From Clostridia bacterium (GTDB taxonomy: Bacteria; Bacillota; Clostridia; TANB77; CAG-508): DNA of 39,327 nt. A model generated the notes under the pieces. The model was not told the origin of the DNA and did no database searches. It saw nothing but the letters and a program-made list of their open reading frames with translations. This document shows, piece after piece, positions 14,288-21,640 of the stretch. The stretch lies in contig JAFXOY010000020.1 of NCBI GenBank assembly GCA_017528375.1, positions 1-39,327 of the forward strand. Direction: 5' to 3'. Each line of letters opens with the position of its first letter. Within the stretch, counting starts at the first letter, position 1. The position numbers and the translations under genes were made by a program.

Positions 14288-14868
14288 ATAATATTAAACT
14301 TTCAATTATTATACCTTATTTTGAAACATATGAATTAACCGAAAGATTATTAAAAGGATTATCAGTTCAAACTACAAGAGATGTTGAAATAATTGTTATT
14401 GACGATGGATGTAATGAAGAAAGACTAGATATTTTTAATGGCTATATGGGTATCAAAATAATACATCACGAACACAACTTAGGAACTGCTAAAACAAGAA
14501 ATGAGGGTATAAGAAAAGCAAAAGGGCAATATATTTCCTTTATAGACTGCGATGATACAGTTACAATGGACTATATAAGCGTATTATTAAAAGCAATAGA
14601 TGAAACACCAACAGAAGTAATTAATTTTAATTGGCTAGATTTAAGTGAAAATGTAGTTATAAGAAGACCATGTAATCCAGCAATGTGGAAAGCAATATAT
14701 AGAAATGATATATGTCCTTTATTTAGAGAAGATTTAGAGTGGGGAGAAGAAGACGTTGATTTTCAATTAGAAGTTGGTAAAATGGAAACTACTTATTTAG
14801 ATAGAGTTTTATATATATATAATTCAAATAGAGAAGGAAGCCTTTTTTGGAGGAAGACACATCAATGA
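14281..14868 (+). CDS. Glycosyltransferase family 2 (second)
   Basis: 195 residues, overlapping the previous gene by 7 bases. GT-A features: 'LSIIIPYFETYELTERLLKG', 'EIIVIDDGCNEE', 'NLGTAKTRNEGIRKAKGQYI', metal motif 'FIDCDDTV', and acidic catalytic-like 'WGEEDVDFQ'. It is short for GT2 but has the complete core fold. It probably works with its neighbours to build one sugar structure. No membrane helix, so cytoplasmic. Substrate unknown. Confidence 0.85.
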   Translation: MVDNIKLSIIIPYFETYELTERLLKGLSVQTTRDVEIIVIDDGCNEERLDIFNGYMGIKIIHHEHNLGTAKTRNEGIRKAKGQYISFIDCDDTVTMDYISVLLKAIDETPTEVINFNWLDLSENVVIRRPCNPAMWKAIYRNDICPLFREDLEWGEEDVDFQLEVGKMETTYLDRVLYIYNSNREGSLFWRKTHQ

Positions 14869-15497
14869 TTTATATAATCAAACACAGGGAGTATAGTAAC
14901 CCTATACCAAAGAATTATGTAGAATTAGGAGTAGGAAATTATTTTGCAGGACAAAAAGACAATATAAATGAACTAAATCCGTATTTGAATGAAGCAACAG
15001 GATTATATGATATATGGAAGAATAAAAGTGAAGAAATAATAGGATTATGTCATTATAGAAGATTTTTTTGGTATAACAACAATATATTAAGTCTAAAAGA
15101 TAGTAAAGAAATATTAAAAGATTATGATATTATAATTACAAAAGAAGTACAATTTGATAAAGGTATATACGAACAATTAAGAAGTGAAATAGAAAATCCT
15201 GACGTTTTAGATAAATATTATAATATTTTAATAGAAAAAGAACCCAAATTAGAAGAATGGTTCAAATTGACATCATTTAGTGCTAAGGAAATGTTCGTAT
15301 GCAAAAAAGAATTGATAGATAAATATTGTGAGTGGCTATTCCCTATGATAATACCTATAATAGAACAATTCATTAAAGAAGATGCTGATAGAGTAGTAAA
15401 TAAACGAATGATAGGACATTTAGTAGAAAGATTATTTGCATACTGGATTTGGAAGAATAAATTAAAATGTTATACGATGGAATATAAAGATATATAG
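14865..15497 (+). CDS. DUF4422-type glycosyltransferase
   Basis: 210 residues from the ATG at 14865 (GGAGG at 14849-14853; an upstream TTG at 14847 overlaps that site). 'YVELGVGNYFAGQ', 'NPYLNEATGLYDIWKN' and the hallmark 'IIGLCHYRRFFW' are DUF4422 features, a family in capsular and exopolysaccharide loci. 'DYDIIITKEV' and the C-terminal 'RMIGHLVERLFAYWIWKN' also fit. It overlaps the previous stop by 4 bases. Likely adds a hexose to the same acceptor as the GT2 enzymes. Confidence 0.85.
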   Translation: MIYIIKHREYSNPIPKNYVELGVGNYFAGQKDNINELNPYLNEATGLYDIWKNKSEEIIGLCHYRRFFWYNNNILSLKDSKEILKDYDIIITKEVQFDKGIYEQLRSEIENPDVLDKYYNILIEKEPKLEEWFKLTSFSAKEMFVCKKELIDKYCEWLFPMIIPIIEQFIKEDADRVVNKRMIGHLVERLFAYWIWKNKLKCYTMEYKDI

Positions 15498-15508
15498 GAG
15501 GTGAAATA

Positions 15509-15835
15509 ATGATTAAATGTGAAGTTATAAAAGAATTTACATTAGAAAGATACAACGAATTAAAAAATATTCAAAGAAGAAGAATTGATACAAAAGGCAA
15601 GTTATATGTAGGAGATACTTTTGAATGCGATAAAGAAATGGCTGATTACTTAATGGGAGATAACAAAGATAGACAAGTAGTTGTTAAAGTTATTGAAGTT
15701 GAACCAAAAGTTAATATATCAAAAGAAACTATTGAAGAAGGCAACAAAATAATATCTGATGGGTTAAAAGAAATGATATTTGGCGAAAACATTTTAAAAG
15801 AAAAACCTAAAAAGAAAAAATCAAGCAAGAAATAA
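15509..15835 (+). CDS. Small phage protein with basic tail
   Basis: 108 residues, AGGAGGTG upstream. The N-terminus 'MIKCEVIKEFTLERYNELKN' and 'GKLYVGDTFECDKEMADYLM' form the small beta domain seen in many phage proteins encoded near head-tail genes; the C-terminus is a Lys-rich tail (KPKKKKSSKK). Role not known. It closes the glycosyltransferase operon before a terminator. Confidence 0.65.
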   Translation: MIKCEVIKEFTLERYNELKNIQRRRIDTKGKLYVGDTFECDKEMADYLMGDNKDRQVVVKVIEVEPKVNISKETIEEGNKIISDGLKEMIFGENILKEKPKKKKSSKK

Positions 15836-15848
15836 TCTTGCTTTTTTT
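15824..15848 (+). terminator. Intrinsic terminator
   Basis: AGCAAGA/TCTTGCT (15824-15830/15836-15842), loop AATAA, T-run to 15848. Overlaps the stop of the preceding gene. Confidence 0.9.
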
Positions 15849-15875
15849 GATTTTATTTATAAAATGTGATATAAT
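15847..15875 (+). promoter_or_regulatory. Sigma-A promoter of HNH endonuclease
   Basis: TTGATT (15847-15852), 17 bp, TATAAT (15870-15875), TG at 15867-15868. TGATATAATATATATGT (15867-15883) matches the GIY-YIG gene's promoter (31158-31174) at 16 of 17 positions. Confidence 0.75.
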
Positions 15876-15881
15876 ATATAT

Positions 15882-15935
15882 GTATTGGAAGTGCCGTAAT
15901 CACTTCCTTTACAAGCATTTATTACGGAGGTGCTT
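15882..15935 (+). promoter_or_regulatory. Pseudoknot leader hiding the HNH ribosome site
   Basis: Stem 1: GGAAGTG (15887-15893) with CACTTCC (15901-15907). Its whole 7-nt loop CCGTAAT (15894-15900) is complementary to ATTACGG (15921-15927), which overlaps the ribosome site GGAGG (15926-15930), an H-type pseudoknot with a 13-nt crossing loop. AAGCA/TGCTT (15913-15917/15931-15935) offers an added or competing stem around the same site. Expected effect: translational repression of the endonuclease. Confidence 0.65.
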
Positions 15936-16625
15936 ATGGAAACAAAAATATGCAAAATATGTGGAATAGAAAAAAACATACAAGAATTTAGAAAATGGTT
16001 TAGTAAAAAAGATAATAATTATTATTTTAGAGGACAATGTAAAAATTGCGAGAAAAAAATATCAAAAGAATATTATAATCTTAATAAACAATATTTTACT
16101 AATCGTTATCAAAATAATAAAGAAAAAATAAATCCAATACAAAGATTATATTATTCAAATAATAAAGATAAGAAAAGAAATTATTATTTAAAAAATAAAG
16201 AAAAAATAGATAAATATCAAAAAGAATACTATTTAAAAAATAAAAATAAAATAAATGATTATAAAAAACAATATGATTATTTCAAAAGGGAAAATGATGA
16301 TATATATGCTTTTAAAGCAAGAATAAGACATTTAATATGGAACTCTTTTGACAAAAAAGGAAAAAATAAATCAAAAAAAACAGAAAACATTTTAGGATGT
16401 TCATTAGAATTTTTATATAATTATTTGTTAGAAACATATAAAAATAACTATGGTATTGAGTGGGATAATATAGAACCAATACATATAGACCATATAAAAC
16501 CATTAAAATATGCTAATACAGAAAAAGAAATAGTAAAACTATGTCATTATACCAATCTACAATTATTAAAAGCACAAGATAATCTTGAAAAAGCAAATAA
16601 ATTAAATTGGGAACTAGAAAAATAG
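15936..16625 (+). CDS. HNH homing endonuclease
   Basis: 229 residues from the ATG at 15936. An N-terminal zinc-finger-like pair of CxxC motifs (KICKICG; GQCKNCEKK) is followed by a Lys/Tyr-rich repeat linker (YYLKNKEKIDKYQKEYYLKN) and a C-terminal HNH fold: 'HIDHIKPLKYANTEKEIVKL' and 'CHYTNLQLLKAQDNLEKANK', with HxDH, Asn and His. It makes site-specific DNA breaks that spread the gene between related phages. Inserted between the glycosyltransferase operon and the scaffold gene as its own cassette: promoter, structured leader, terminator. Confidence 0.85.
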   Translation: METKICKICGIEKNIQEFRKWFSKKDNNYYFRGQCKNCEKKISKEYYNLNKQYFTNRYQNNKEKINPIQRLYYSNNKDKKRNYYLKNKEKIDKYQKEYYLKNKNKINDYKKQYDYFKRENDDIYAFKARIRHLIWNSFDKKGKNKSKKTENILGCSLEFLYNYLLETYKNNYGIEWDNIEPIHIDHIKPLKYANTEKEIVKLCHYTNLQLLKAQDNLEKANKLNWELEK

Positions 16626-16635
16626 TTCTTTTTTT
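16611..16635 (+). terminator. Intrinsic terminator of HNH cassette
   Basis: GAACTA/TAGTTC (16611-16616/16623-16628), loop GAAAAA, T7. The stop codon TAG is inside the stem. Confidence 0.85.
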
Positions 16636-16642
16636 ATGCAAT

Positions 16643-16671
16643 TTTGCATTTTAAAAAAAATATGTTATAAT
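16643..16671 (+). promoter_or_regulatory. Sigma-A promoter of scaffold/capsid operon
   Basis: TTTGCA (16643-16648), 17 bp, TATAAT (16666-16671), TG at 16663-16664. The -10 is excellent, the -35 weak. Confidence 0.7.
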
Positions 16672-16677
16672 TTATTT

Positions 16678-16767
16678 ATAAAGTTCAACAGAACTTTAGT
16701 TGAACATAACAACTTTAAAAAAATGGTTAAGCTAAACCTAATAGCTATATAAGAAAGGGAGATAGTT
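16678..16767 (+). promoter_or_regulatory. Folded leader with competing hairpins
   Basis: About 90 nt before the scaffold gene. AAAGTTC/GAACTTT (16680-16686/16691-16697) competes with GTTCAAC/GTTGAAC (16683-16689/16699-16705), which competes with AGTTG/CAACT (16698-16702/16710-16714). GGTT/AACC lies further on (16734-16747). It may stabilise or tune the capsid message. Confidence 0.4.
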
Positions 16768-17283
16768 ATGGAAAATAACGAACAAATAGTAGAAACTGAA
16801 ACTACTACAACAGAAAATGTTGAAACAACAGTTGAAGAAAAAACATTCACACAAAAAGAATTTGATGAAGCATTGCAAAGGGCAGTTGCTAGAAAAACTA
16901 AAAATTTACCTTCTGCTGATGAATTAAAATCTTTTAATGAGTGGAAAAAAACTAATCAAAATGATAGTGAAAAAATCAATGAATTAACTGCACAATTAGA
17001 ACAAGCCACAAAGGAAAATACATTATTAAAAGCAACAAATGAAGTTGCTAAAAGCGATGTAAAGCCTGAATTTTTAAAGTTTGTTACAAGTGAAGTAATG
17101 TCAATGGTTAATGAAACTACTGATTTTGATACAGCACTTAAAAATTACAAGAAAGAAAATACTCAATATTTTGGGGAAGTTGTAGTAAAAAAAGTGCAAA
17201 CTTCACCTACATTGACAGGTGGAACAAAACCACAAACTACAAATGATATTATGAATAGTTTATTACGTGGTACAAAAAATTAA
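16768..17283 (+). CDS. Capsid scaffold protein
   Basis: 171 residues immediately before the major capsid gene. Acidic Thr/Glu-rich start (ENNEQIVETETTTTENVETT), central 'FTQKEFDEALQRAVARKTKN', coiled coil (KINELTAQLEQATKENTLLK), then 'VKPEFLKFVTSEVMSMVNET' and a flexible tail: the layout of DUF4355-type phage scaffolds. It guides capsid shell assembly and leaves before DNA packaging. The 'ENEKELLK'-like register and position make the call secure. Confidence 0.88.
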   Translation: MENNEQIVETETTTTENVETTVEEKTFTQKEFDEALQRAVARKTKNLPSADELKSFNEWKKTNQNDSEKINELTAQLEQATKENTLLKATNEVAKSDVKPEFLKFVTSEVMSMVNETTDFDTALKNYKKENTQYFGEVVVKKVQTSPTLTGGTKPQTTNDIMNSLLRGTKN

Positions 17284-17300
17284 AAAAAGGAGAGATAAAA

Positions 17301-18212
17301 ATGATAACAAAAACTGAAGCAGGTGCATTAATCGAAGAACAAGTAGTTCGTGAGATATTTGAAGATGCACAAAAAGAATCAAAAGCATTATCACTATTCA
17401 GAAGATTACCTAATATGTCTAGTGATAAAACAAAATTAAGAGTATCTGATGCTTTACCATTAGCATACTTTGTAGATGAAAAAACAAATAATGGTAGAAA
17501 AAATCTAACAACATCAGCTTGGAAAAACGTATTTATTACAGCTGAAGAATTAGCAGTAATAGTTCCAATTAAAGAAAACTTATTAAACGATGTAGATGTT
17601 GATCTATGGGCTGAAATTAGACCACAATTAGTAAGTGCTATTGCTAAAAAAATAGATGAAGCAGTATTTAGAGGAGAAGGAGCTCCACAATCATGGGGAG
17701 ATGGTATTATTCCTGAAATTATTGCTAAAGGTAAAACAGTTACTGAAACTGGAAAATTATATAGTGATATTAATGACACAATGACACAAGTTGAAGAAAG
17801 TGGATTTAATGTAACAGCATTACTAGGTGGTGTTGGTCTTAAAGGTAAATTCCGTATGATGACTGATACAACTGGTCAACCATTAGCATCAACTGAAATT
17901 GGTAGTTTAAGACGTGAATATCTTGACAATGGTGCATGGGATAAAAATACTGCAACATTAATCGCAGGTGATTTCAATAACGCAGTTTACTCTATAAGAC
18001 AAGATGTTACTTATAAAGTATTAGATCAAGCAGTTATTCAAGATCCATCAACTGGAGAAATCTTATATAACTTAGCACAAGAAGATATGGTTGCTTTACG
18101 TGTAACATTCCGTATGGGATATGCTATACCTAATCCAGTTACTGCATTAGATGGAACTGAAACAAGATATCCATTTGCTGCATTAGTACCAGAAGGAACA
18201 GTAAGTTTATAA
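17301..18212 (+). CDS. Major capsid protein (HK97 fold)
   Basis: 303 residues with AAAGGAG upstream. 'SLFRRLPNMSSDKTKLRVSD' and 'ALPLAYFVDEKTNNGRKNLT' followed by 'ITAEELAVIVPIKENLLNDV', 'EIRPQLVSAIAKKIDEAVFR' and 'GEGAPQSW' are typical of the small HK97-fold MCPs of Firmicute siphophages; the C-terminus 'LRVTFRMGYAIPNPVTALDG' fits as well. It forms the icosahedral shell. No long N-terminal delta domain, in line with a separate scaffold. Codons are somewhat richer in CGT/GGT, as expected for a highly expressed gene. Confidence 0.95.
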   Translation: MITKTEAGALIEEQVVREIFEDAQKESKALSLFRRLPNMSSDKTKLRVSDALPLAYFVDEKTNNGRKNLTTSAWKNVFITAEELAVIVPIKENLLNDVDVDLWAEIRPQLVSAIAKKIDEAVFRGEGAPQSWGDGIIPEIIAKGKTVTETGKLYSDINDTMTQVEESGFNVTALLGGVGLKGKFRMMTDTTGQPLASTEIGSLRREYLDNGAWDKNTATLIAGDFNNAVYSIRQDVTYKVLDQAVIQDPSTGEILYNLAQEDMVALRVTFRMGYAIPNPVTALDGTETRYPFAALVPEGTVSL

Positions 18213-18229
18213 TATAAAGGAGGCATTTT

Positions 18230-18634
18230 ATGACATTTGAAGGACAATACCTAACTTATGCAGAATATCAAGAATTAGGTGGTTCTGCAATTGGCGAAAT
18301 GCCTTTTAATCTATTAGAATTTGAAGCAAGAAGACAAATTGATTCAAGAACCTTAAATCGATTAAAAAATAGTATAAACATACCACAAGAAGTAAAAATA
18401 TGTGAGTATGCTTTGATAAATAGTATAAATGAATTTGCAAAGTCAACAGGTAATGTTGCCAGTAATGGTAATGTTGCTAGTGAAAATACTGATGGTTACT
18501 CTGTAAGTTATATAACAAGTGATAAAATAAGTGATATAGTAAATTCTAAACAAGATGAAATAAATAGTATTATAGAAACTTATTTAATGTTTGTTACATA
18601 TAATGGAGAACACTTAATGTATATTGGTGTTTAA
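18230..18634 (+). CDS. Head-tail connector (gp6/gp15-like adaptor)
   Basis: 134 residues, AAAGGAGG upstream. 'YLTYAEYQELGG' at the start, 'LLEFEARRQIDSRTLNRLKN' helix and 'VKICEYALINSINEFAKSTG' are found in phage adaptor proteins that bind beneath the portal. First of four small connector genes between capsid and tail tube, in the standard siphovirus order. Confidence 0.8.
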   Translation: MTFEGQYLTYAEYQELGGSAIGEMPFNLLEFEARRQIDSRTLNRLKNSINIPQEVKICEYALINSINEFAKSTGNVASNGNVASENTDGYSVSYITSDKISDIVNSKQDEINSIIETYLMFVTYNGEHLMYIGV

Positions 18635-18635
18635 T

Positions 18636-18986
18636 ATGATAACTAATTCAAGTTTAACTGTTTATCATAAAGACGGATTAGATGTGGCAACACATTTTGA
18701 AAAATGGACTAGACATAATTACGATAAAGTATGGTTTTTTGGTGGCAAAGGTGCTGGTATTAATAAAGGATATGACAATGCAAATGACGTACAGGTGCGA
18801 ATACCTTATGACCAAAATGAAGTCAATATAAATGATTTTGCAATTGGTGATATTCTAGTTCAAGGCACTCTTGACATAGATATAGAAACACAAGAAGATT
18901 TATCTAATTACGATATATATAACATAACAAGCATAAATAATAATAACTTTGGTAATAATCAACACATACATTTAGGAGGCAAGTAA
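18636..18986 (+). CDS. Head-tail stopper-like protein
   Basis: 116 residues from the ATG at 18636 (an in-frame earlier start at 18624 overlaps the adaptor gene). 'SSLTVYHKDGLDVATHFEKW' and 'NDVQVRIPYDQNEVNINDFA', then 'IGDILVQGTLDID', give a beta-rich protein of the DUF6751-type found in second connector position. Expected to plug the head-tail channel. Position and size support the call; the family name is from memory of the pattern. Confidence 0.7.
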   Translation: MITNSSLTVYHKDGLDVATHFEKWTRHNYDKVWFFGGKGAGINKGYDNANDVQVRIPYDQNEVNINDFAIGDILVQGTLDIDIETQEDLSNYDIYNITSINNNNFGNNQHIHLGGK

Positions 18987-18987
18987 T

Positions 18988-19338
18988 ATGCCTGTTAAAA
19001 TGCAACCTACAAGTGTAATTAAAGCACGATTAGGACTAGAACCTAATGGCAAAGTACAAAAATTCTTTACTAACACTTGTTATAAGCACATGGACAAATA
19101 TGTTCCTATGGATAACGGAGATTTAAGAACCAATGTTGATATACAACCAAATAGTATAACTTATGAATCACCTTATGCTAGATACCAATATTATGGTGTA
19201 AGAGAAGATGGGACACATGAAGTTAAAAACTATACTACACCTGGAACAGGGCCATATTGGGACAAACGAATGGTAAGTGCCGAAATGCAAGATGTTGTTA
19301 AAGAAGTACAAAATTACGTTAATCGTGGAGGTAAATAA
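18988..19338 (+). CDS. Minor capsid / neck protein (gp10-like)
   Basis: 116 residues, GGAGG upstream. 'VPMDNGDLRTNVDIQPNSIT' and 'YESPYARYQYYGVREDGTHE' with 'GTGPYWDKRMVSAEMQDVVK' match the Minor_capsid/HK97 gp10-type family that joins head to tail. The stop overlaps the next start (TAATG). Confidence 0.8.
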   Translation: MPVKMQPTSVIKARLGLEPNGKVQKFFTNTCYKHMDKYVPMDNGDLRTNVDIQPNSITYESPYARYQYYGVREDGTHEVKNYTTPGTGPYWDKRMVSAEMQDVVKEVQNYVNRGGK

Positions 19339-19772
19339 TGGGAGTTAACGATTTAAGAATATCAAAGTTGAGAAGTTATCTATTTGAAATTATAAATACT
19401 CTTACTACAAATAGTAATTATCAAATAAATGCTAATATGTTATCGAATAAAGTTGGTGATTATTCACTTGACAAGATACCTACTGATACAGAAGTTGAAA
19501 GTTGGATTATAGGTGTTGTAAAACGTAGAGATGTTTATTCATTTAGAAGTCGCAAGTCTTATTCACAAGATACTATTAATAATCTAAAAAACATAGGGTT
19601 CTTTGAAGAATTTGAAAGAAAGGTCAAATCTAATAATGACGAAGGCATATTGCCTGATATAGATAATATCGAAAGTATTGAGTGTTTAAATTGTGGAACT
19701 ATGATTAGTAATGATGATGGCAAAACAGGAACATTTGATATTCAAATACAAATAACATATAGAGAGGAGTAA
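19338..19772 (+). CDS. Tail terminator / minor capsid protein
   Basis: 144 residues, fourth in the connector series. 'RISKLRSYLFEIINTLTTNS' at the N-terminus and a C-terminal beta segment 'GKTGTFDIQIQITYREE' typify tail-completion proteins (strands pairing in a hexameric ring atop the tail tube). A CLNCG motif is present near residue 117. Called on position, size and strand pattern. Confidence 0.7.
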   Translation: MGVNDLRISKLRSYLFEIINTLTTNSNYQINANMLSNKVGDYSLDKIPTDTEVESWIIGVVKRRDVYSFRSRKSYSQDTINNLKNIGFFEEFERKVKSNNDEGILPDIDNIESIECLNCGTMISNDDGKTGTFDIQIQITYREE

Positions 19773-19777
19773 AACTT

Positions 19778-19966
19778 ATGAAAAAAGTAATTGCTAAAAT
19801 AAACTTTACTGCAAATGGTAAAGGATATATTGCTGGTGATGAAATTAATGACTTAACTTATGAACAAATAGTTAAGTTAAATGAAAAAGGTTTTATTGAA
19901 CCTCTTGATTTTAAAGATTTAGTTCTTATAGAAAGAGAATTAAACAAAAAGAAAGAAAAACTATAA
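19778..19966 (+). CDS. Small phage protein before tail tube
   Basis: 62 residues. 'KKVIAKINFTANGKGYIAGD' and 'EINDLTYEQIVKLNEKGFIE' form the small SH3/DUF-like domain often encoded next to head-tail genes, like the N-terminal part of the 15509 product. Function unknown, possibly structural. Confidence 0.65.
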   Translation: MKKVIAKINFTANGKGYIAGDEINDLTYEQIVKLNEKGFIEPLDFKDLVLIERELNKKKEKL

Positions 19967-19979
19967 GGAGGAATAAACT

Positions 19980-20465
19980 ATGGCATTAATACCAAGTGAT
20001 ATAGAAAAAAATAAAAGAAGTCAATATCAAAAGTTTTTAGATATAACACCAAGTTCAACAGCTAGTTGGAAAGTTATCGGTATTGGTATATCAGAAGCTA
20101 GTGTTGACTATAATCCTTCTGTAGATACAGAACAATGGATAATAGAAGACAGTGCAAGAAATGACCACACTGGTAATCAAAAACAATTAAGTGTAACTCA
20201 AAGATGTTATAAAAACGATCCTGAATTTGAATTTATTAATGCAGGACGTGATAAACTTAATTATGTATCACATATACTTGAAATTGATACTTGGAATGGA
20301 AATAATGGAAGTTATCCAGCTAAGAAAAGTGATTGTTTAGTAACAGTTACATCTTATAGTGGAGAAGAAATAGAATATACAATATATTTCAATGGTGATC
20401 CTACTGAAGGTACTGCATCAATTGCTGATGGAGTTCCAACATTTACACCAACAACAAGTTTATAA
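19980..20465 (+). CDS. Major tail tube protein
   Basis: 161 residues, AGGAGG upstream. 'SSTASWKVIGIGISEASVDY' and 'NPSVDTEQWIIEDSARNDHT' followed by 'LSVTQRCYKNDPEFEFINAG' are typical of Firmicute major tail proteins; 'IYFNGDPTEGTASIADGVPT' ends it. It polymerises into the tail tube. A strong hairpin with T-run follows, which commonly lowers expression of the genes after the tube gene. Confidence 0.88.
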   Translation: MALIPSDIEKNKRSQYQKFLDITPSSTASWKVIGIGISEASVDYNPSVDTEQWIIEDSARNDHTGNQKQLSVTQRCYKNDPEFEFINAGRDKLNYVSHILEIDTWNGNNGSYPAKKSDCLVTVTSYSGEEIEYTIYFNGDPTEGTASIADGVPTFTPTTSL

Positions 20466-20478
20466 TAAAACCTAATAA

Positions 20479-20512
20479 AAGGTGGGTGAAATAAATCACC
20501 TACCTTGTTTTT
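20479..20512 (+). terminator. Intrinsic (probably partial) terminator
   Basis: AAGGTGGGTGA/TCACCTACCTT (20479-20489/20496-20506), 11 bp with one G-U pair, loop AATAAA, then G and T5. No new promoter is evident before 20539, so read-through must supply the tail genes. Confidence 0.85.
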
Positions 20513-20538
20513 AATTAAGAAAGAGAGGAGATAATAAT

Positions 20539-21039
20539 ATGACAGACAATATTATTAAGTTAAATAAAGACAATGTATTAAGATTAGGAATACAAACAAA
20601 CGATGGAAAAGATACAGGAGAAGTATTAGAATTTGATTTAGAGGATATTGAAATACCTTTAAGATACCAAGAATTAATGGAAAAGGATAAAAAGAATAAA
20701 GAAAACTTAAGAAATCAAATGATAATAATTGATAGAAGACAAGATGTTAAAGGCAAAAAGTTGTTAAGTAAAAATGAAGAAGATAAAATCAAAGCATTAA
20801 ATGAGTTCTTTAATAAAGAAGTTGAAGTTTATAATATGTTTCTTGGAGAAAACGGAGTTCAAAAACTTTTAAATGGTAGAAAGTTAGGATGGACTACTTT
20901 ACAAGAAATAGATGAAATCATAGAAAAACAAATTGCACCATATATTGATATAAATATGAAAACAATTACTGATAAAGTAAAAGAAAAATATAGCCAAGCA
21001 GTAAATAAAAGCAAAGACGAAATTGAAGTGGTAGAATAA
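20539..21039 (+). CDS. Tail assembly chaperone
   Basis: 166 residues between tail tube and Gp15, the place of tail assembly chaperones. Starts 'DNIIKLNKDNVLRLGIQTND' with 'VLEFDLEDIEIPLRYQELME', then a helical part 'ALNEFFNKEVEVYNMFLGEN' that is the usual chaperone signature. It coats the tape measure protein during tail growth. Its stop overlaps the Gp15 start by one base. Confidence 0.8.
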   Translation: MTDNIIKLNKDNVLRLGIQTNDGKDTGEVLEFDLEDIEIPLRYQELMEKDKKNKENLRNQMIIIDRRQDVKGKKLLSKNEEDKIKALNEFFNKEVEVYNMFLGENGVQKLLNGRKLGWTTLQEIDEIIEKQIAPYIDINMKTITDKVKEKYSQAVNKSKDEIEVVE

Positions 21040-21626
21040 TGGCTTGTACCAAAAAAATACAAATAGAAGATACAATTTATACTGCTAATGTAGATTTTAG
21101 AATTGCAATAAGATGTAATGAAATAGCACAAGATGAAACAATAGGTGATTTTGAACGTGTTTTAGGTATCATTTGCACCATGTTTGGCGCTGATGCGATA
21201 GATAATCCTAATCATTATGAAAAGTTGCTAAAATGGGCTTTAAATTACCTTTCATGTGGGCAAGAAATAAAAGATACACATGAAGAACCTGATATGGACT
21301 ATGTAGAAGATATGGATTATATTGAAGCAAGTTTTATGAGTGATTATCAAATAGATTTAGAAAATACTGAAATGGATTGGCAAAAGTTTAATAAACTCAT
21401 AAATGGATTATCAAATAGTGAAATGGGTAATTGTTGCGTATTAAATAGAGTGCGTAATTTAAGAAACTATGATACGAAAGACATCAAAGACAAAGAAGAA
21501 CGAGATAAAATTATTAAAGCCAAAGAACAGGTAGCTTTAAAGAAATATAAAAAAGAAAAGAAAATTGAACTTACAGAAAAACAACAAAATAGCGTTGATG
21601 AATTTTATAAAGCACTTGGCTTTTAG
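21039..21626 (+). CDS. Gp15-family tail assembly protein
   Basis: 195 residues. 'YTANVDFRIAIRCNEIAQDE' and 'GIICTMFGADAIDNPNHYEK' plus 'YQIDLENTEMDWQKFNKLIN' and 'LNRVRNLRNYDTKDIKDKEE' match the Bacteriophage Gp15 family found between chaperone and tape measure genes in Gram-positive phages. It acts as the second tail chaperone. Here it is a separate gene with its own start, not an obvious frameshift extension. Confidence 0.9.
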   Translation: MACTKKIQIEDTIYTANVDFRIAIRCNEIAQDETIGDFERVLGIICTMFGADAIDNPNHYEKLLKWALNYLSCGQEIKDTHEEPDMDYVEDMDYIEASFMSDYQIDLENTEMDWQKFNKLINGLSNSEMGNCCVLNRVRNLRNYDTKDIKDKEERDKIIKAKEQVALKKYKKEKKIELTEKQQNSVDEFYKALGF

Positions 21627-21640
21627 AAAGGAGTGATTTT

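Noticed and set aside
17249-17779. 176-codon minus-strand open frame under the capsid gene
   Set aside because: It is the shadow of the AT-biased + strand capsid gene, has no ribosome site, and no supported gene in the genome is on the minus strand.
20980-21060. Programmed -1 frameshift joining tail chaperone and Gp15 genes
   Set aside because: No convincing slippery heptamer is seen near the junction, and Gp15 has its own ATG overlapping the upstream stop.
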